A DNA stretch of 64,000 nucleotides from Mesorhizobium temperatum. Lineage in GTDB: Bacteria > Pseudomonadota > Alphaproteobacteria > Rhizobiales > Rhizobiaceae. The stretch covers positions 32,045 to 96,044 of the forward strand of contig NZ_NPKJ01000071.1 in the NCBI RefSeq assembly GCF_002284575.1, given 5' to 3'. Below, piece by piece: positions 27,414-36,674 of the stretch; position 1 is the first letter of the stretch, and each line of letters opens with the position of its first letter. The notes beneath the pieces were generated by a model, which saw nothing but the letters and a program-made list of their open reading frames with translations, was not told where the DNA came from and did no database searches. The translations under genes were made by a program, and so were the position numbers.

Positions 27414-29321
27414 ATGCCGAATTGGCCCGGCCGCAGAGCCGAACCGACATCACGGAACGATCCCGACTTGAACCAGTCGCCAAACCACCAAGCCAAAGCC
27501 CGGCCCGGCGAGATCGTGGCGGTGATCCGCCGCATCATCGCCGAGAATAGCCACGACTACCGCTGGTATTATGTTCTGGCCGTTCTGTGCCTGGTGACGG
27601 TTGCGGCCACGACTGCCTTCACCGCCTGGATCATGAAGGATGTCGTCGACCAGATCTTCTATGAGCAGCGCGGCGATCTCATCGCGCTGATCTGTCTATC
27701 GATCCTGGGCGCCTTCATGCTGCGCGGGCTGGCCACCTACGGCCAGGCGGTGACGCTGGCCAGGATCGGCAACAATCTGGTGGCCCGATACCAACGCCGC
27801 ATCTTCGCTCATCTGATGAGGCTCGGCATCGGTTTCTTCAACGACACGCGCTCGGGACGGCTGGCCGCCCAGATCAACGAGAACGTCAACGGCATCCGCG
27901 ACCTGCTGTCGATGACGCTGACATCCGTGGCACGCGACGCCGTATCGCTCATCGCGCTGATCGGCGTCATGATCTGGCAGGATCCGATGCTCTCCTTGAT
28001 GTCGCTGCTGATCGGGCCGCCGCTGATCTACACCGTCGTCTACCTCACCCGCAGAATAAGGCACGCCACGCGCGAAGCGGTGCAGATAAACTCGCGGCTG
28101 ATCGGCGCCATGCAGGAAGCAACGCAAGGTATCGCCATCGTCAAGGCCTTTACGCTGGAGGACGAGCTGTCGCGCCGCATCAGCGGTCTTGTCGCCGGTG
28201 CTGAGCAGCGGGCAAACCGCATCGCCCGCGTGTCGGAACGATTGACGCCGATCTCCGAAATGCTGGCCGGCTTCGCCGTCGCCGGCGTTATCGCCTATTC
28301 CGGCTACCGGGCAGTCGTCGGCGGCCAGCCGCCTGGCGCCGTCTTTGCCTTCATCACCGCATTGCTGCTCGCCTACGACCCGGCCCGGCGGCTGGCGCGC
28401 ATGCAGGTCGGCATGGAACGGGCGCTGGTCAATGCCCGCATGATCTACGAACTGCTCGACCTCGAGCCGCAGCAGGGCGACGCGCCCGGAGCGGCCGAAG
28501 CGAAGATCACCAGGGGCGAGGTGCGCTTCAACAATGTGTCGTTCGGTTATTTCGCCGACGCTCCGGTGCTGCAGGATCTCAGCTTCGTTGCCGCAGCCGG
28601 CAAGATGACGGCCATCGTCGGTGCCTCGGGCGCCGGCAAGTCGACGCTGGTGGCGCTGCTGCAGCGTTTCCATGATGTCGAGGCAGGCAGCATAGAGGTC
28701 GACGGCCAGGACATTTCGAAAATCACCAAGCAGTCGCTGCGCAGCTCCATCGCCTTTGTCTCGCAGCAGCCCTATCTGTTCGAAGGCACCATTCGCGACA
28801 ACATCCGCTACGGGCGGCTGAGCGCCAGCGACACCGAGATCGAGCTGGCCGCGCGACAGGCCGAGGCCGATGGCTTCATCCGCCAGCAGCCGCAAGGCTA
28901 TGACACCCCTGTCGGTGAAGGCGGCCTGACGCTGTCGGGCGGCCAGCGCCAGCGCCTGTCGATCGCCCGCGCCATCGTGCGGCAGGCGCCGATCCTGCTG
29001 CTCGACGAGGCGACCTCGGCGCTCGACAACGAGGCGGAAGCGCGCGTCCAGCAGGCGCTTACCCAGATTATGGAAGGGCGCACGACCATCGTCATCGCGC
29101 ACCGGCTGTCGACGGTGGTCAATGCCGACCACATCATCGTGCTGGAACAGGGCCGGCTGGTCGAGCAAGGCACGCATGCGTCGCTGATGGCCGACCCGCA
29201 CAGCGTCTATGCCCGGTTCCACCGGGTGCAGGGCAACAAGGGGCTGGGGCTTGTCGACGACGGCAAGCCAATCCAAACTTCGTTGCGGCGCGCGAAAAAG
29301 GCGATCGGGAGAACTTTATGA
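27414..29321 (+). CDS. ABC exporter, fused membrane and ATPase domains (MsbA-like)
   Basis: A 635-residue half-transporter. Six membrane helices (from about residue 45, YVLAVLCLVTVAATTAFTAW) are followed by an ATPase domain: Walker A GASGAGKSTLVALL, Q-loop SIAFVSQQPYLFEG, signature TLSGGQRQRLSIARA, Walker B ILLLDEATSALD and H-loop VIAHRLSTV. The sequence resembles lipid A/multidrug exporters (MsbA class). It functions as a homodimer. It overlaps dapB by ATGA. The exact start (27414) is tentative. Confidence 0.93.
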   Translation: MPNWPGRRAEPTSRNDPDLNQSPNHQAKARPGEIVAVIRRIIAENSHDYRWYYVLAVLCLVTVAATTAFTAWIMKDVVDQIFYEQRGDLIALICLSILGAFMLRGLATYGQAVTLARIGNNLVARYQRRIFAHLMRLGIGFFNDTRSGRLAAQINENVNGIRDLLSMTLTSVARDAVSLIALIGVMIWQDPMLSLMSLLIGPPLIYTVVYLTRRIRHATREAVQINSRLIGAMQEATQGIAIVKAFTLEDELSRRISGLVAGAEQRANRIARVSERLTPISEMLAGFAVAGVIAYSGYRAVVGGQPPGAVFAFITALLLAYDPARRLARMQVGMERALVNARMIYELLDLEPQQGDAPGAAEAKITRGEVRFNNVSFGYFADAPVLQDLSFVAAAGKMTAIVGASGAGKSTLVALLQRFHDVEAGSIEVDGQDISKITKQSLRSSIAFVSQQPYLFEGTIRDNIRYGRLSASDTEIELAARQAEADGFIRQQPQGYDTPVGEGGLTLSGGQRQRLSIARAIVRQAPILLLDEATSALDNEAEARVQQALTQIMEGRTTIVIAHRLSTVVNADHIIVLEQGRLVEQGTHASLMADPHSVYARFHRVQGNKGLGLVDDGKPIQTSLRRAKKAIGRTL

Positions 29322-30160
29322 GCGGTACACCCACAAACGACCCCCCCGTCAATGAACTGGGCCTGGTGGTGGTCGGTGCGGCCGGCCGGATGGGCCAGGC
29401 GCTGATCCGCGCCATCCACACGATACCGGGCGCACGCGTCGCCGGCGCGATCGAGCGGGCCGGTTCGCCGCATCTCGGCAAGGATGCCGGCGAGCTGGCC
29501 GGCATCGGCACTATCGACGTGACGATCGGCGACGACCCGCTGCCGGCCTTCGCCAAGGCCGACGGCGTGCTCGATTTCACGAGCCCGGCGGCGACAGTCG
29601 AATTCGCCGGCTATGCGGCGCAGGCGCGCATCGTCCATGTCATCGGCACCACCGGCTGCTCGGCGGACGACAATGCCAAGATCGCCGCGGCGGCGCGCCA
29701 TGCTACGATCGTCAAGTCAGGCAATATGAGCCTCGGCGTCAATCTGCTGGCGGTGCTGGTGGAACAGGCAGCGCGTGCGCTCGACGCCGACGATTTCGAC
29801 ATCGAGATCCTGGAAATGCATCACCGGCACAAGGTCGACGCACCGTCGGGGACGGCGCTGCTGCTCGGCGAAGCCGCCGCCACTGGACGCGGCATCGATC
29901 TTGACGGGAACAGCGTGCGGTCGCGCGACGGCCACACCGGCGTGCGAAAGACGGGCTCGATCGGCTTCGCCGCGCTGCGCGGCGGCTCGGTGGTCGGCGA
30001 CCACTCCGTGGTGCTGGCCGGCACCGGCGAGCGCATCACGCTCGCCCATCATGCCGAGGACCGGGCGATCTTCGCCCGCGGCGCGGTCAAGGCAGCACTT
30101 TGGGCGCGCGGCAGGAAGCCGGGACTGTATTCGATGCGCGACGTGCTCGGACTCGCCTGA
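29318..30160 (+). CDS. dapB: 4-hydroxy-tetrahydrodipicolinate reductase
   Basis: NAD(P)H enzyme of the diaminopimelate/lysine pathway. The 280-residue protein has VVVGAAGRMGQALIRAIH, VLDFTSPAATVEF, IGTTGCSADDNAKI, KSGNMSLGVNLLAVLV and the catalytic IEILEMHHRHKVDAPSGTAL with the His pair and Lys, then GHTGVRKTGSIGFAALRGGS. The start overlaps the ABC exporter stop. Confidence 0.97.
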   Translation: MSGTPTNDPPVNELGLVVVGAAGRMGQALIRAIHTIPGARVAGAIERAGSPHLGKDAGELAGIGTIDVTIGDDPLPAFAKADGVLDFTSPAATVEFAGYAAQARIVHVIGTTGCSADDNAKIAAAARHATIVKSGNMSLGVNLLAVLVEQAARALDADDFDIEILEMHHRHKVDAPSGTALLLGEAAATGRGIDLDGNSVRSRDGHTGVRKTGSIGFAALRGGSVVGDHSVVLAGTGERITLAHHAEDRAIFARGAVKAALWARGRKPGLYSMRDVLGLA

Positions 30161-30192
30161 GACGATCTGATCCACAAACTGAAGGAGCAAAA

Positions 30193-30813
30193 ATGTCGGG
30201 AACTCTCGTGCTCGTGCGCCATGGCCAGAGCGAATGGAACCTGAAGAACCTGTTCACCGGCTGGCGCGATGTCGACCTGACCGAACTGGGCCACGCCGAG
30301 GCCAAGGAGGCGGGCGCCAAACTGAAGGCGCGCGGCATGAAATTCGACATCGCCTTCACGTCGTCGCTGATCAGGGCGCAGAAGACCTGCCAGCACATTC
30401 TCGACGCGGTCGGCCAGAGCGATCTCGAGACCATCCGCGACCAGGCGCTGAACGAGCGCGATTATGGCGACCTCTCCGGCCTCAACAAGGACGACGCGCG
30501 CAAGAAATGGGGCGAGGAGCAGGTGCATGTCTGGCGCCGCTCCTACGACGTGCCGCCGCCCGGCGGCGAAAGCCTGAAGGACACCGGCGCGCGCGTCTGG
30601 CCCTATTATCTGCACGACCTGCAGCCGCATGTGCTGCGCGGCGGCACCGTGCTGGTGGCAGCGCACGGCAATTCGCTGCGCGCGCTGATCATGGCGCTGG
30701 ACGGCAAGTCGGGCGAGGAGATCGTCAGACTGGAGCTCGGCACCGGCGTGCCGGTCATCTACAAGCTCAACGCCGATTCGACGGTGGCTTCGAAGGAAGT
30801 GCTGGAGGGGTGA
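30193..30813 (+). CDS. gpmA: 2,3-bisphosphoglycerate-dependent phosphoglycerate mutase
   Basis: Glycolytic and gluconeogenic interconversion of 3- and 2-phosphoglycerate. The 206-residue protein has the phosphohistidine motif LVLVRHGQSEWNLKNLFTGW, TSSLIRAQKTCQHIL, ALNERDYGDLSGLNKDD and the second His LVAAHGNSLRALIMALDG. It is the short GpmA form common in rhizobia. AGGAG lies seven bases before the ATG at 30193. dapB-gpmA are probably co-transcribed. Confidence 0.96.
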   Translation: MSGTLVLVRHGQSEWNLKNLFTGWRDVDLTELGHAEAKEAGAKLKARGMKFDIAFTSSLIRAQKTCQHILDAVGQSDLETIRDQALNERDYGDLSGLNKDDARKKWGEEQVHVWRRSYDVPPPGGESLKDTGARVWPYYLHDLQPHVLRGGTVLVAAHGNSLRALIMALDGKSGEEIVRLELGTGVPVIYKLNADSTVASKEVLEG

Positions 30814-30895
30814 GCCGGCGCGCGGGCGTGTTTCTTGATTGAGCAGAAAAAGCGCGTTGACACTCACCCGTTGCCCGCCTAAAGAGCCCGCACCA

Positions 30896-30980
30896 GCCCA
30901 GATGGCGGAATTGGTAGACGCGCACGGTTCAGGTCCGTGTTCCGCAAGGAGTGGAGGTTCGAGTCCTCTTCTGGGCACCA
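30896..30980 (+). tRNA. tRNA-Leu (anticodon CAG)
   Basis: Cloverleaf with acceptor GCCCAGA / TCTGGGC, D-arm around GGCGGAATTGGTAGACGC, anticodon stem CACGG / CCGTG with loop TTCAGGT (anticodon CAG), a variable arm as expected for a class II tRNA, T-arm GGAGGTTCGAGTCCTC, and encoded ACCA end. Its 3' end is the probable integration site of the downstream element. Confidence 0.96.
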
Positions 30981-31229
30981 TCATCTTGACCTCGAAAAAG
31001 TCATCGCCTTCGTCAACCGCTTTCGTCTCCGGAAGCAGATCGAGACGCTGCAGAGCGACCGGGAACCTTGGCGAATTCGTCGCGATAGCTGACAAGCGCA
31101 TTGCAGGGATGAGCCGCCCGGATGCAATCGCTCTCTCCCGATTGTTGCTTGAGGAGGAACTCGACGCACTACTGGCGATTGCCAAGGGGCCAGCCCGACC
31201 CTTCGCTGGGCGATCTTCGGGCAGGTAAT

Positions 31230-31686
31230 TTTCGGCAGGCGGAAAATCCTGAGGCGTCTGGCTTGGGCAGTTCCCTGCCGACGGCGCCGACCGTCAAGCT
31301 GATCTCGCTCGACGAACTCTTCGAGCGCTGGGAGGCGGAAAACCGATCCGAGTGCCAGCACACTGTCCAGCTGGCGCGGCATCATGCGCGACCTGAGATC
31401 ATTCGTCGGCGAGAAGGCGGACGATATTACTCGCATCACCGCCGAGGATATCGTTCGGCGGAAAGACAAGCTCGTCAGAGCCAACAAGGCGGCGGCAACC
31501 ATCTCGCGAGGCTATCTCGGCTGCGCCCGTGCGCTGTTCAGGTTTGCCGTGGCGAACAGGTTCGCGGCCTCCGATCCCTCCCAGGGCATCAAGATCGCGC
31601 GCAAGACGAAGGCGGGCAAGAAGATGCTCGGCTACAGCGGCGAGGAGGTGGCTCGTCTGCTGGAACCTGGCCAGCAATGCTTCTGA
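31230..31686 (+). pseudogene. Tyrosine-type integrase remnant (N-terminal/core-binding part)
   Basis: Two frames of one former integrase. The first reads LISLDELFERWEAENR. After a shift near 31345-31350 the second reads SASTLSSWRGIMRDLRSFVG, then ITAEDIVRRKDKLV, GYLGCARALFRFAVANRFAA and DPSQGIKIARKTKAGKKMLG. This is the SAM-like core-binding domain. The catalytic domain (Arg...His-x-x-Arg...Tyr) is missing, and the frame stops at 31686. Its place next to tRNA-Leu fits a decayed island integrase. The start is not defined. Confidence 0.75.
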
Positions 31687-31962
31687 GCCCTCGAAGAAGT
31701 GGCCTGTTCGGTGGGGTCGCGATCTATACCCTGGGGATAGGTAACCTCTGCTTGATGCTCATAGACCGCGATCGACGGGCTGAGGTATCGTGGCGACAAT
31801 GTCTGGGTGTTCGCATCGATGCCAAGCGCCGCATGAAGATCTTGACGGCATCGGTGGGATGGTGGGTTGGACAAGAGCGTGGAATGCCTCGTTGGCCAAG
31901 AATTGACTGCGGTGGCCTTCCTGCAGTCCCTAGTGAAGTACTAGGCCAACGGGAAATCCTTT
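31687..31962. other. Degenerate DNA after the integrase remnant
   Basis: No supported gene. Both strands have short frames without a recognised family. It is probably deletion scar between the integrase fragment and the ABC transporter genes. Confidence 0.4.
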
Positions 31963-33519
31963 ATGCAGATTTACGTGTACCGGACCGAACGATCCTACAA
32001 GCGCAGCTTCGGGCTGCGCATGCTGGGACTCGCTCTCGGTTTGCTGGTCTGGATTGCGCCGGTCTACTCGCAAGAGGTGCTGCGCATACCCTACGTGGCC
32101 GATATCGGCACTTTCGATCCGGACAACGGGTTTGAGACCGGCGCGATAAGCGCAATCAACAACGTCTATGAAGGGCTCGTCGAGTACGAGCCGGGTTCGA
32201 CCAGGATTGTCGGTTTGCTCGCTAGGACCTGGGAAATTTCCGATGACGGGCTTACCTACACGTTTCACCTGGCCGGGGGAGTGAAGTTCCACGACGGCAC
32301 GCCGTTCAATGCGGCGGCGGTCATAAATTCCTTCGAACGCCGCCGCGATCGTGGACTGAACCTGAGCTACTTCCTGGCGAACGTGAAAGACATGAGGGCG
32401 CCTGACGATTCCACGGTCGTGCTCACGCTGGGCCATCCTCAGCCTTCTTTCCTCGACGCCCTTGCGAGTCCCTGGGGACCGAAGGTCATTAGCCCGAAAG
32501 CGCTTGCCGAGCATGACAATGGCAATTTCGCGACGACCTGGCTCAATGAGCATGCGGCGGGAACGGGTCCGTTTAAACTGGCCGAATTCAAGCGCGGCCA
32601 GCGCTATGTGCTCGAACGCAACGACGACTATTGGGGCGACAAACCGTCCTTCCGGCAGATCCAGATTTCGGTCGTGCCCGATATCAGCCAGCAGATACTT
32701 CAATTGCAGGCGGGTGCGATCGATGCCGTGCCGATCAACTATCCGTTCGCGCAACTCACCAGCTTGCCGGAGGGTCTGGAGATCACTGCGGCCCCGAGCA
32801 TGATACCGTACGATCTCTTCGTTAAGCCGAACTCCCCGCTCGATGACGCGGAGGTCCGCATGGCCGTTTTGACAGCGATCAACCCAGCGCTGTGGGTCAA
32901 GGACGCCTTTGGAGAGTTCGCACGCCTGTCGAGGTCGGTATATCCGAACGTGATGCTCGACCCGGTGAATCCGATCCGGTTCCCGACCGACTTCGAGGCA
33001 GCGAAAGCCGCGATCACCAAACATGGCGCGGTCAATTTGGTCATTGGCCTCCATAGCGCGGCCCCGAGCTACGGCCGCATCGCCGACCTGATGATAGCGC
33101 AACTGGCGTTGATCGACGTAAAGGCAACGGCTTACGTGCTGCCCTCCGGCGCTGCTTACACCTTGAAGGACGACCCAAACCCTCCCGATTTACTGCTCAC
33201 GATCGCAGGCCCGGACGCCGCTCATCCGGAAAGCCAAGCCAAGGTGTTCTTCACAAAAGACGCTTCCCTCAACTTTTTTGGGCGGGTGCTGCCGCAAGCC
33301 GATGCCATCGTGGACCAGGCCGGGCAGTTGACCGACGTCAAAGAACGCGACGCGCTCTACGAAAGAGCGGGGCAGATGTATTTCGATGCCGGCATCATCA
33401 TCCCGCTTGTGGACGTCAACGATGTGGTTGTCCACGCCAAGGGTCTGAAGGATCTTGGACTCCGTCCCGTGAACCCACCCGGCAACATCGACTTCGCCAC
33501 CGTTCGCTGGGGGCGCTGA
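31963..33519 (+). CDS. ABC transporter substrate-binding protein, family 5 (peptide/opine type)
   Basis: A 518-residue SBP_bac_5 protein. N-terminal signal (hydrophobic LGLALGLLVWIAPVYSQ), then LRIPYVADIGTFDPDNGFET, NVYEGLVEYEPGSTRIVGLL, WEISDDGLTYTFHLAGGVKF, TWLNEHAAGTGPFKLAEF, and late NFFGRVLPQADAIVDQAG. It binds a peptide-like or nickel/opine-like ligand in the periplasm. The ligand is not predictable here. Next on the strand is only an ATPase gene; no permease genes are present. First gene of the accessory region with an intact frame. Confidence 0.92.
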   Translation: MQIYVYRTERSYKRSFGLRMLGLALGLLVWIAPVYSQEVLRIPYVADIGTFDPDNGFETGAISAINNVYEGLVEYEPGSTRIVGLLARTWEISDDGLTYTFHLAGGVKFHDGTPFNAAAVINSFERRRDRGLNLSYFLANVKDMRAPDDSTVVLTLGHPQPSFLDALASPWGPKVISPKALAEHDNGNFATTWLNEHAAGTGPFKLAEFKRGQRYVLERNDDYWGDKPSFRQIQISVVPDISQQILQLQAGAIDAVPINYPFAQLTSLPEGLEITAAPSMIPYDLFVKPNSPLDDAEVRMAVLTAINPALWVKDAFGEFARLSRSVYPNVMLDPVNPIRFPTDFEAAKAAITKHGAVNLVIGLHSAAPSYGRIADLMIAQLALIDVKATAYVLPSGAAYTLKDDPNPPDLLLTIAGPDAAHPESQAKVFFTKDASLNFFGRVLPQADAIVDQAGQLTDVKERDALYERAGQMYFDAGIIIPLVDVNDVVVHAKGLKDLGLRPVNPPGNIDFATVRWGR

Positions 33520-33550
33520 ATTCCGAAACCAGGTCAGGCTCGTCACGCAC

Positions 33551-34519
33551 ATGGCTAAGCTTTCGCACCGAATGTCCGAACCCGTGACCGAGTCCGTCCT
33601 CACCGTCAAAGACCTCTCAGTCATTCTCAGCCGCGAAGGCCGTCCTTCCCGCGTCCTTGATGGCATCAGTTTCGACATATTTCCGAGCGAGATCATCGCG
33701 CTGGTCGGGGAAAGCGGTTCCGGCAAGACAAGCATCGGGCTGACACTTCAGGGGCTCTTGCCGCGCGAATACCTTCCGCAGATTGCAGGCTCGATCCGGT
33801 TAGCGGGCATCGAGCTTGTCGGCGCGGGAAGGCGCACCTGGCAGTCGGCCCGTCGCCACCTCGTCCGCGCCATCTCGCAGGACCCGATGGGCGCGCTCAA
33901 CCCCACGATGACGATCCGCCGCCAGATGCAAGAATCCAATGGGGGGGCCGAGAGATCGATCGAAGACTGGCTCAACCGAACCGGCCTGCCTGACCCGGAC
34001 CGCATCGCCGATGCGCTTCCGCATCGCCTGTCGGGGGGGCAGCGACAGCGCGTGTTAATTGCCATGGCGATGATGGCAAGACCGAAGCTGCTCATCGCCG
34101 ATGAGCCGACCACCGCGCTCGACGTCACCGTGCAAGCGCAGATCCTCGACCTATTGCGAGATCTCGCCCGCGATCAGCAGACGGCAATTCTGTTCGTTAC
34201 GCACGATCTGAGTGTCGCAGCCTCACTGGCCGACCGCATCCTGGTTCTCTACGCCGGACGCATCGTTGAAATGGGCCGCATGCAGGACGTGGCCCGCAAT
34301 GCCGCGCACCCCTATTCTGCCGGCCTGCTCGCCGCTCGATTCGATGTGGACTCTGATCGACGGCGCCCGCTTCCCACGCTCCCGTCCGAGCGTACGTCCT
34401 CCGTAGATGTTGGGAACGCCTGCGCCTACGCGACACGCTGCCCGATCGCCCAGCCAGATTGCACGGCAATCCGCCCACCGCTGGAGCCTGCTTCCGTCCA
34501 CGATGGCGCGGTCGCCTGA
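33551..34519 (+). CDS. ABC transporter ATP-binding protein, DppD/OppD type
   Basis: A 322-residue ATPase: Walker A VGESGSGKTSIGLTL, Q-loop AISQDPMGALNP, signature HRLSGGQRQRVLIAMAM, Walker B LLIADEPTTALDVTVQA, H-loop LFVTHDLSVAAS, and the oligopeptide-type C-terminal cysteine motif CAYATRCPIAQPDC. It should energise a DppBC-type permease, but neither permease nor a DppF partner is encoded nearby. It may be a leftover or work with subunits elsewhere. A second in-frame ATG (MSEPVTE) is possible. Confidence 0.92.
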   Translation: MAKLSHRMSEPVTESVLTVKDLSVILSREGRPSRVLDGISFDIFPSEIIALVGESGSGKTSIGLTLQGLLPREYLPQIAGSIRLAGIELVGAGRRTWQSARRHLVRAISQDPMGALNPTMTIRRQMQESNGGAERSIEDWLNRTGLPDPDRIADALPHRLSGGQRQRVLIAMAMMARPKLLIADEPTTALDVTVQAQILDLLRDLARDQQTAILFVTHDLSVAASLADRILVLYAGRIVEMGRMQDVARNAAHPYSAGLLAARFDVDSDRRRPLPTLPSERTSSVDVGNACAYATRCPIAQPDCTAIRPPLEPASVHDGAVA

Positions 34520-34609
34520 GCGAATTGTTCGATCGAAGCGTCGGAGACCCGCGGCTGTCGGATATGCGAACTACTCCGCGTTCACGAGGCCAAGCACGGG
34601 AGATCCAGT

Positions 34610-35788
34610 TTGCGACCTTTGAAAGTATCGGTGCTCGTTGGGCTGGCAGCACTGGTTGCGACATTCGTTTGGCTCCGGGGTTGCGACACTCGGATCGCCG
34701 CCACGGACATACCCCTTGACGCGGCGCAAGCAGAGAAGGCTTTGATCGCCGGCTATGGCGAGATCAGGATATATCGCGACGCTCGGATCGCCGCAGGAGA
34801 TGTGCGCGACTGGACGCCGGCAACCGAGCCGGATGGCCTCGATGTCCTCATGATCTCCGGCGGAGGTGCGGGAGGCGCCTTTGGCGTCGGCGTGCTTTCG
34901 GCGTGGAGCGAGACCGGGACCCGCCCGCAATTTGATGTAGTCACCGGCGTAAGCACTGGCGCCCTAATCGCGCCATTCGCGTTCCTCGGATCGGCTCATG
35001 ACGGCACGCTGGTGCATCTCTTTACAAGCGGCGTCGCCGACGATCTTGTCGCAACCAAATTTCCCGTGGGCTTGATCGGATCGAGCTTGCTGAGATCCAC
35101 GCCAATGAGGCGGATGGTCGAGGAGTTCATCACACAAGCGGTCCTGCAGCAGGTTGCAGCCGAGCATCGCAAAGGCCGCCGCCTCCTGGTCCTCACGACG
35201 AATCTCGACACCCAGCGGGCCGTCGTGTGGAACATGGGCGCCATCGCCAACAGCGGCCGATTGGACGCGCTGAAGCTGTTTCAGGACATTATGATCGCTT
35301 CGGCGAGCATTCCGGGCGTTTATCCGGCGGTCATGATCGAGGCCGAGTCAGGAGGGCGCCGCTTCCAGGAAATGCATTCCGATGGAGGGTCGACGTCGCA
35401 AGTCCTGATACTTCCGCAGGCAATTCTGGCAAGCACGAACCCTCTCGTGCCCGCGAAACGTCAGAGTGTCGATTTCCATGTGATCGTAAACAACGCGCTC
35501 ATACCGGAATTCGCCACCACGCGGAATAGAACGTTGTCCGTGATCGCAAGAGCGTATTCCATCCTCCTCAAGTCACAGACACAGAGTGAACTGGCTATCC
35601 TCTACAACTATGCCAAACTGACCGGGGCACGTTTCCACCTTGCGACCATTGACGCTCAAGTCCCCTATTCGATGCTCGATCCTTACAACGCCAGCTATAT
35701 GCAAGCTGTCTATGACCTCGGATACGCCGGGTTGGCGGCTGGCACCCTTTGGAAAGACAGCCCTGAATTCGCCGACAGGCGCCTGTGA
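34610..35788 (+). CDS. Patatin-like phospholipase, membrane-anchored
   Basis: A 392-residue patatin-fold lipase. One N-terminal hydrophobic segment (VSVLVGLAALVATFVWL) suggests a membrane anchor or uncleaved signal, with a Cys soon after. Oxyanion motif MISGGGAGGAFGVGVL, nucleophile in GVSTGALIAPF (G-x-S-x-G), catalytic Asp in EMHSDGGST. Expected activity is acyl hydrolysis of phospholipids. The start is TTG at 34610. It is separate from the upstream ABC ATPase by 90 bases. Confidence 0.88.
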   Translation: MRPLKVSVLVGLAALVATFVWLRGCDTRIAATDIPLDAAQAEKALIAGYGEIRIYRDARIAAGDVRDWTPATEPDGLDVLMISGGGAGGAFGVGVLSAWSETGTRPQFDVVTGVSTGALIAPFAFLGSAHDGTLVHLFTSGVADDLVATKFPVGLIGSSLLRSTPMRRMVEEFITQAVLQQVAAEHRKGRRLLVLTTNLDTQRAVVWNMGAIANSGRLDALKLFQDIMIASASIPGVYPAVMIEAESGGRRFQEMHSDGGSTSQVLILPQAILASTNPLVPAKRQSVDFHVIVNNALIPEFATTRNRTLSVIARAYSILLKSQTQSELAILYNYAKLTGARFHLATIDAQVPYSMLDPYNASYMQAVYDLGYAGLAAGTLWKDSPEFADRRL

Positions 35789-36058
35789 TCGGCATCCTCA
35801 ACGTCAGGCTCTGCTCCGGCAGGAGCGTGTCCGACAGTAAGAAGGCGGATTTCCTACGGCCAAGAACGCTGTGACCCCAAGCGCTTCGATATTCTCCGCC
35901 AGCACGGCGCTCAACTGCACTAGACCTTAGCATCGCCCGACAGATGCCTGCGTAGAATAGGCTGCTGCGCGGGACCGCGTCATTCTCCTCGCATCGGCCG
36001 CCCCCGACATCGATGGCGTGGTGCGGAGCCGGACTGAAGAAGGAGACGAAGATGACAG

Positions 36059-36331
36059 ATGCCCGCCGCGGCTTGGAACGCGGGGATCGTCGGCGCGCTG
36101 ATTGCCTGCTGCTCCGTCGTGGCGCTCTACCGCTACGGAGCATGGACGGAGTGGTCCAATCTCGGCTTGGGGTGCTGGGGGGTAGCCGCTCCGTTCCTGC
36201 TCGGCTTCGGATCGGCGCAGGCGGCGATGTGGACGCACGTCTTGGTTGGGCTTTGCGTCGCGACGATCGCCATCATCCAGCTTTCGAGCGGCCGCAAGGC
36301 GCAGATGCTTTCCAGGTCCGACGTCAGATAA
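36059..36331 (+). CDS. SPW-repeat small membrane protein, 90 aa
   Basis: A 90-residue protein with about three hydrophobic helices and an SPW-type motif: YGAWTEWSNLGLGCWGVAAP, then FLLGFGSAQAAMWTHVLVG. Two ATGs compete: 36052 (better spaced after AGGAG, but out of frame with the SPW sequence) and 36059 (in frame, spacing 13). I chose 36059, since it preserves the domain. The function is unknown. The DNA at 35789-36058 shows nothing else. Confidence 0.65.
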   Translation: MPAAAWNAGIVGALIACCSVVALYRYGAWTEWSNLGLGCWGVAAPFLLGFGSAQAAMWTHVLVGLCVATIAIIQLSSGRKAQMLSRSDVR

Positions 36332-36458
36332 TTTCATGGAAGCCGAGGCACCAGGGGACGGGCGCGCCGAACTGTTTCCGCGACCGTCCCCTGGGATGCT
36401 TCGGCGGGTTGCGCGTGAAAACCCGCGCCGCAAGCCCGAACCGGCAAGAGAACAGATC

Positions 36459-36674
36459 ATGGACCCCGTGAATTCCGAACCAACACTCGAAGAGATGCTG
36501 GACGATCCTATCGTCCAGCATTTGATGCGGCGCGACAACGTCTGCGCCGACGATGTGAGGCGGATCGTTCATGAGGCCCGTGAGGCATATCGGCGTCGAC
36601 GCCTGCTGGTCGAACGGGGCACGCCGCTCGACTTTTCCCCAAACGACCCGATTCTGACGGCAACGATTGCCCTT
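36459..36674 (+). other. Possible small acidic protein, N-terminal part only
   Basis: From ATG 36459 the frame reads MDPVNSEPTLEEMLDDPIVQ, HLMRRDNVCADDVRRIVHEA, which looks like a genuine small helical protein of about 40-50 residues. However, the frame then stays open to 37358 through the antisense of tetR. A single missing base before 36572 would bring TGA at 36572 into frame. No function recognised. The end given is the tetR boundary, not a stop. Confidence 0.35.

Noticed and set aside
27696..29276. A 526-codon minus-strand ORF opposite the ABC exporter
   Set aside because: Antisense shadow; composition (Asp, Gln, His, Arg) typical of reverse reading in high-GC genes.
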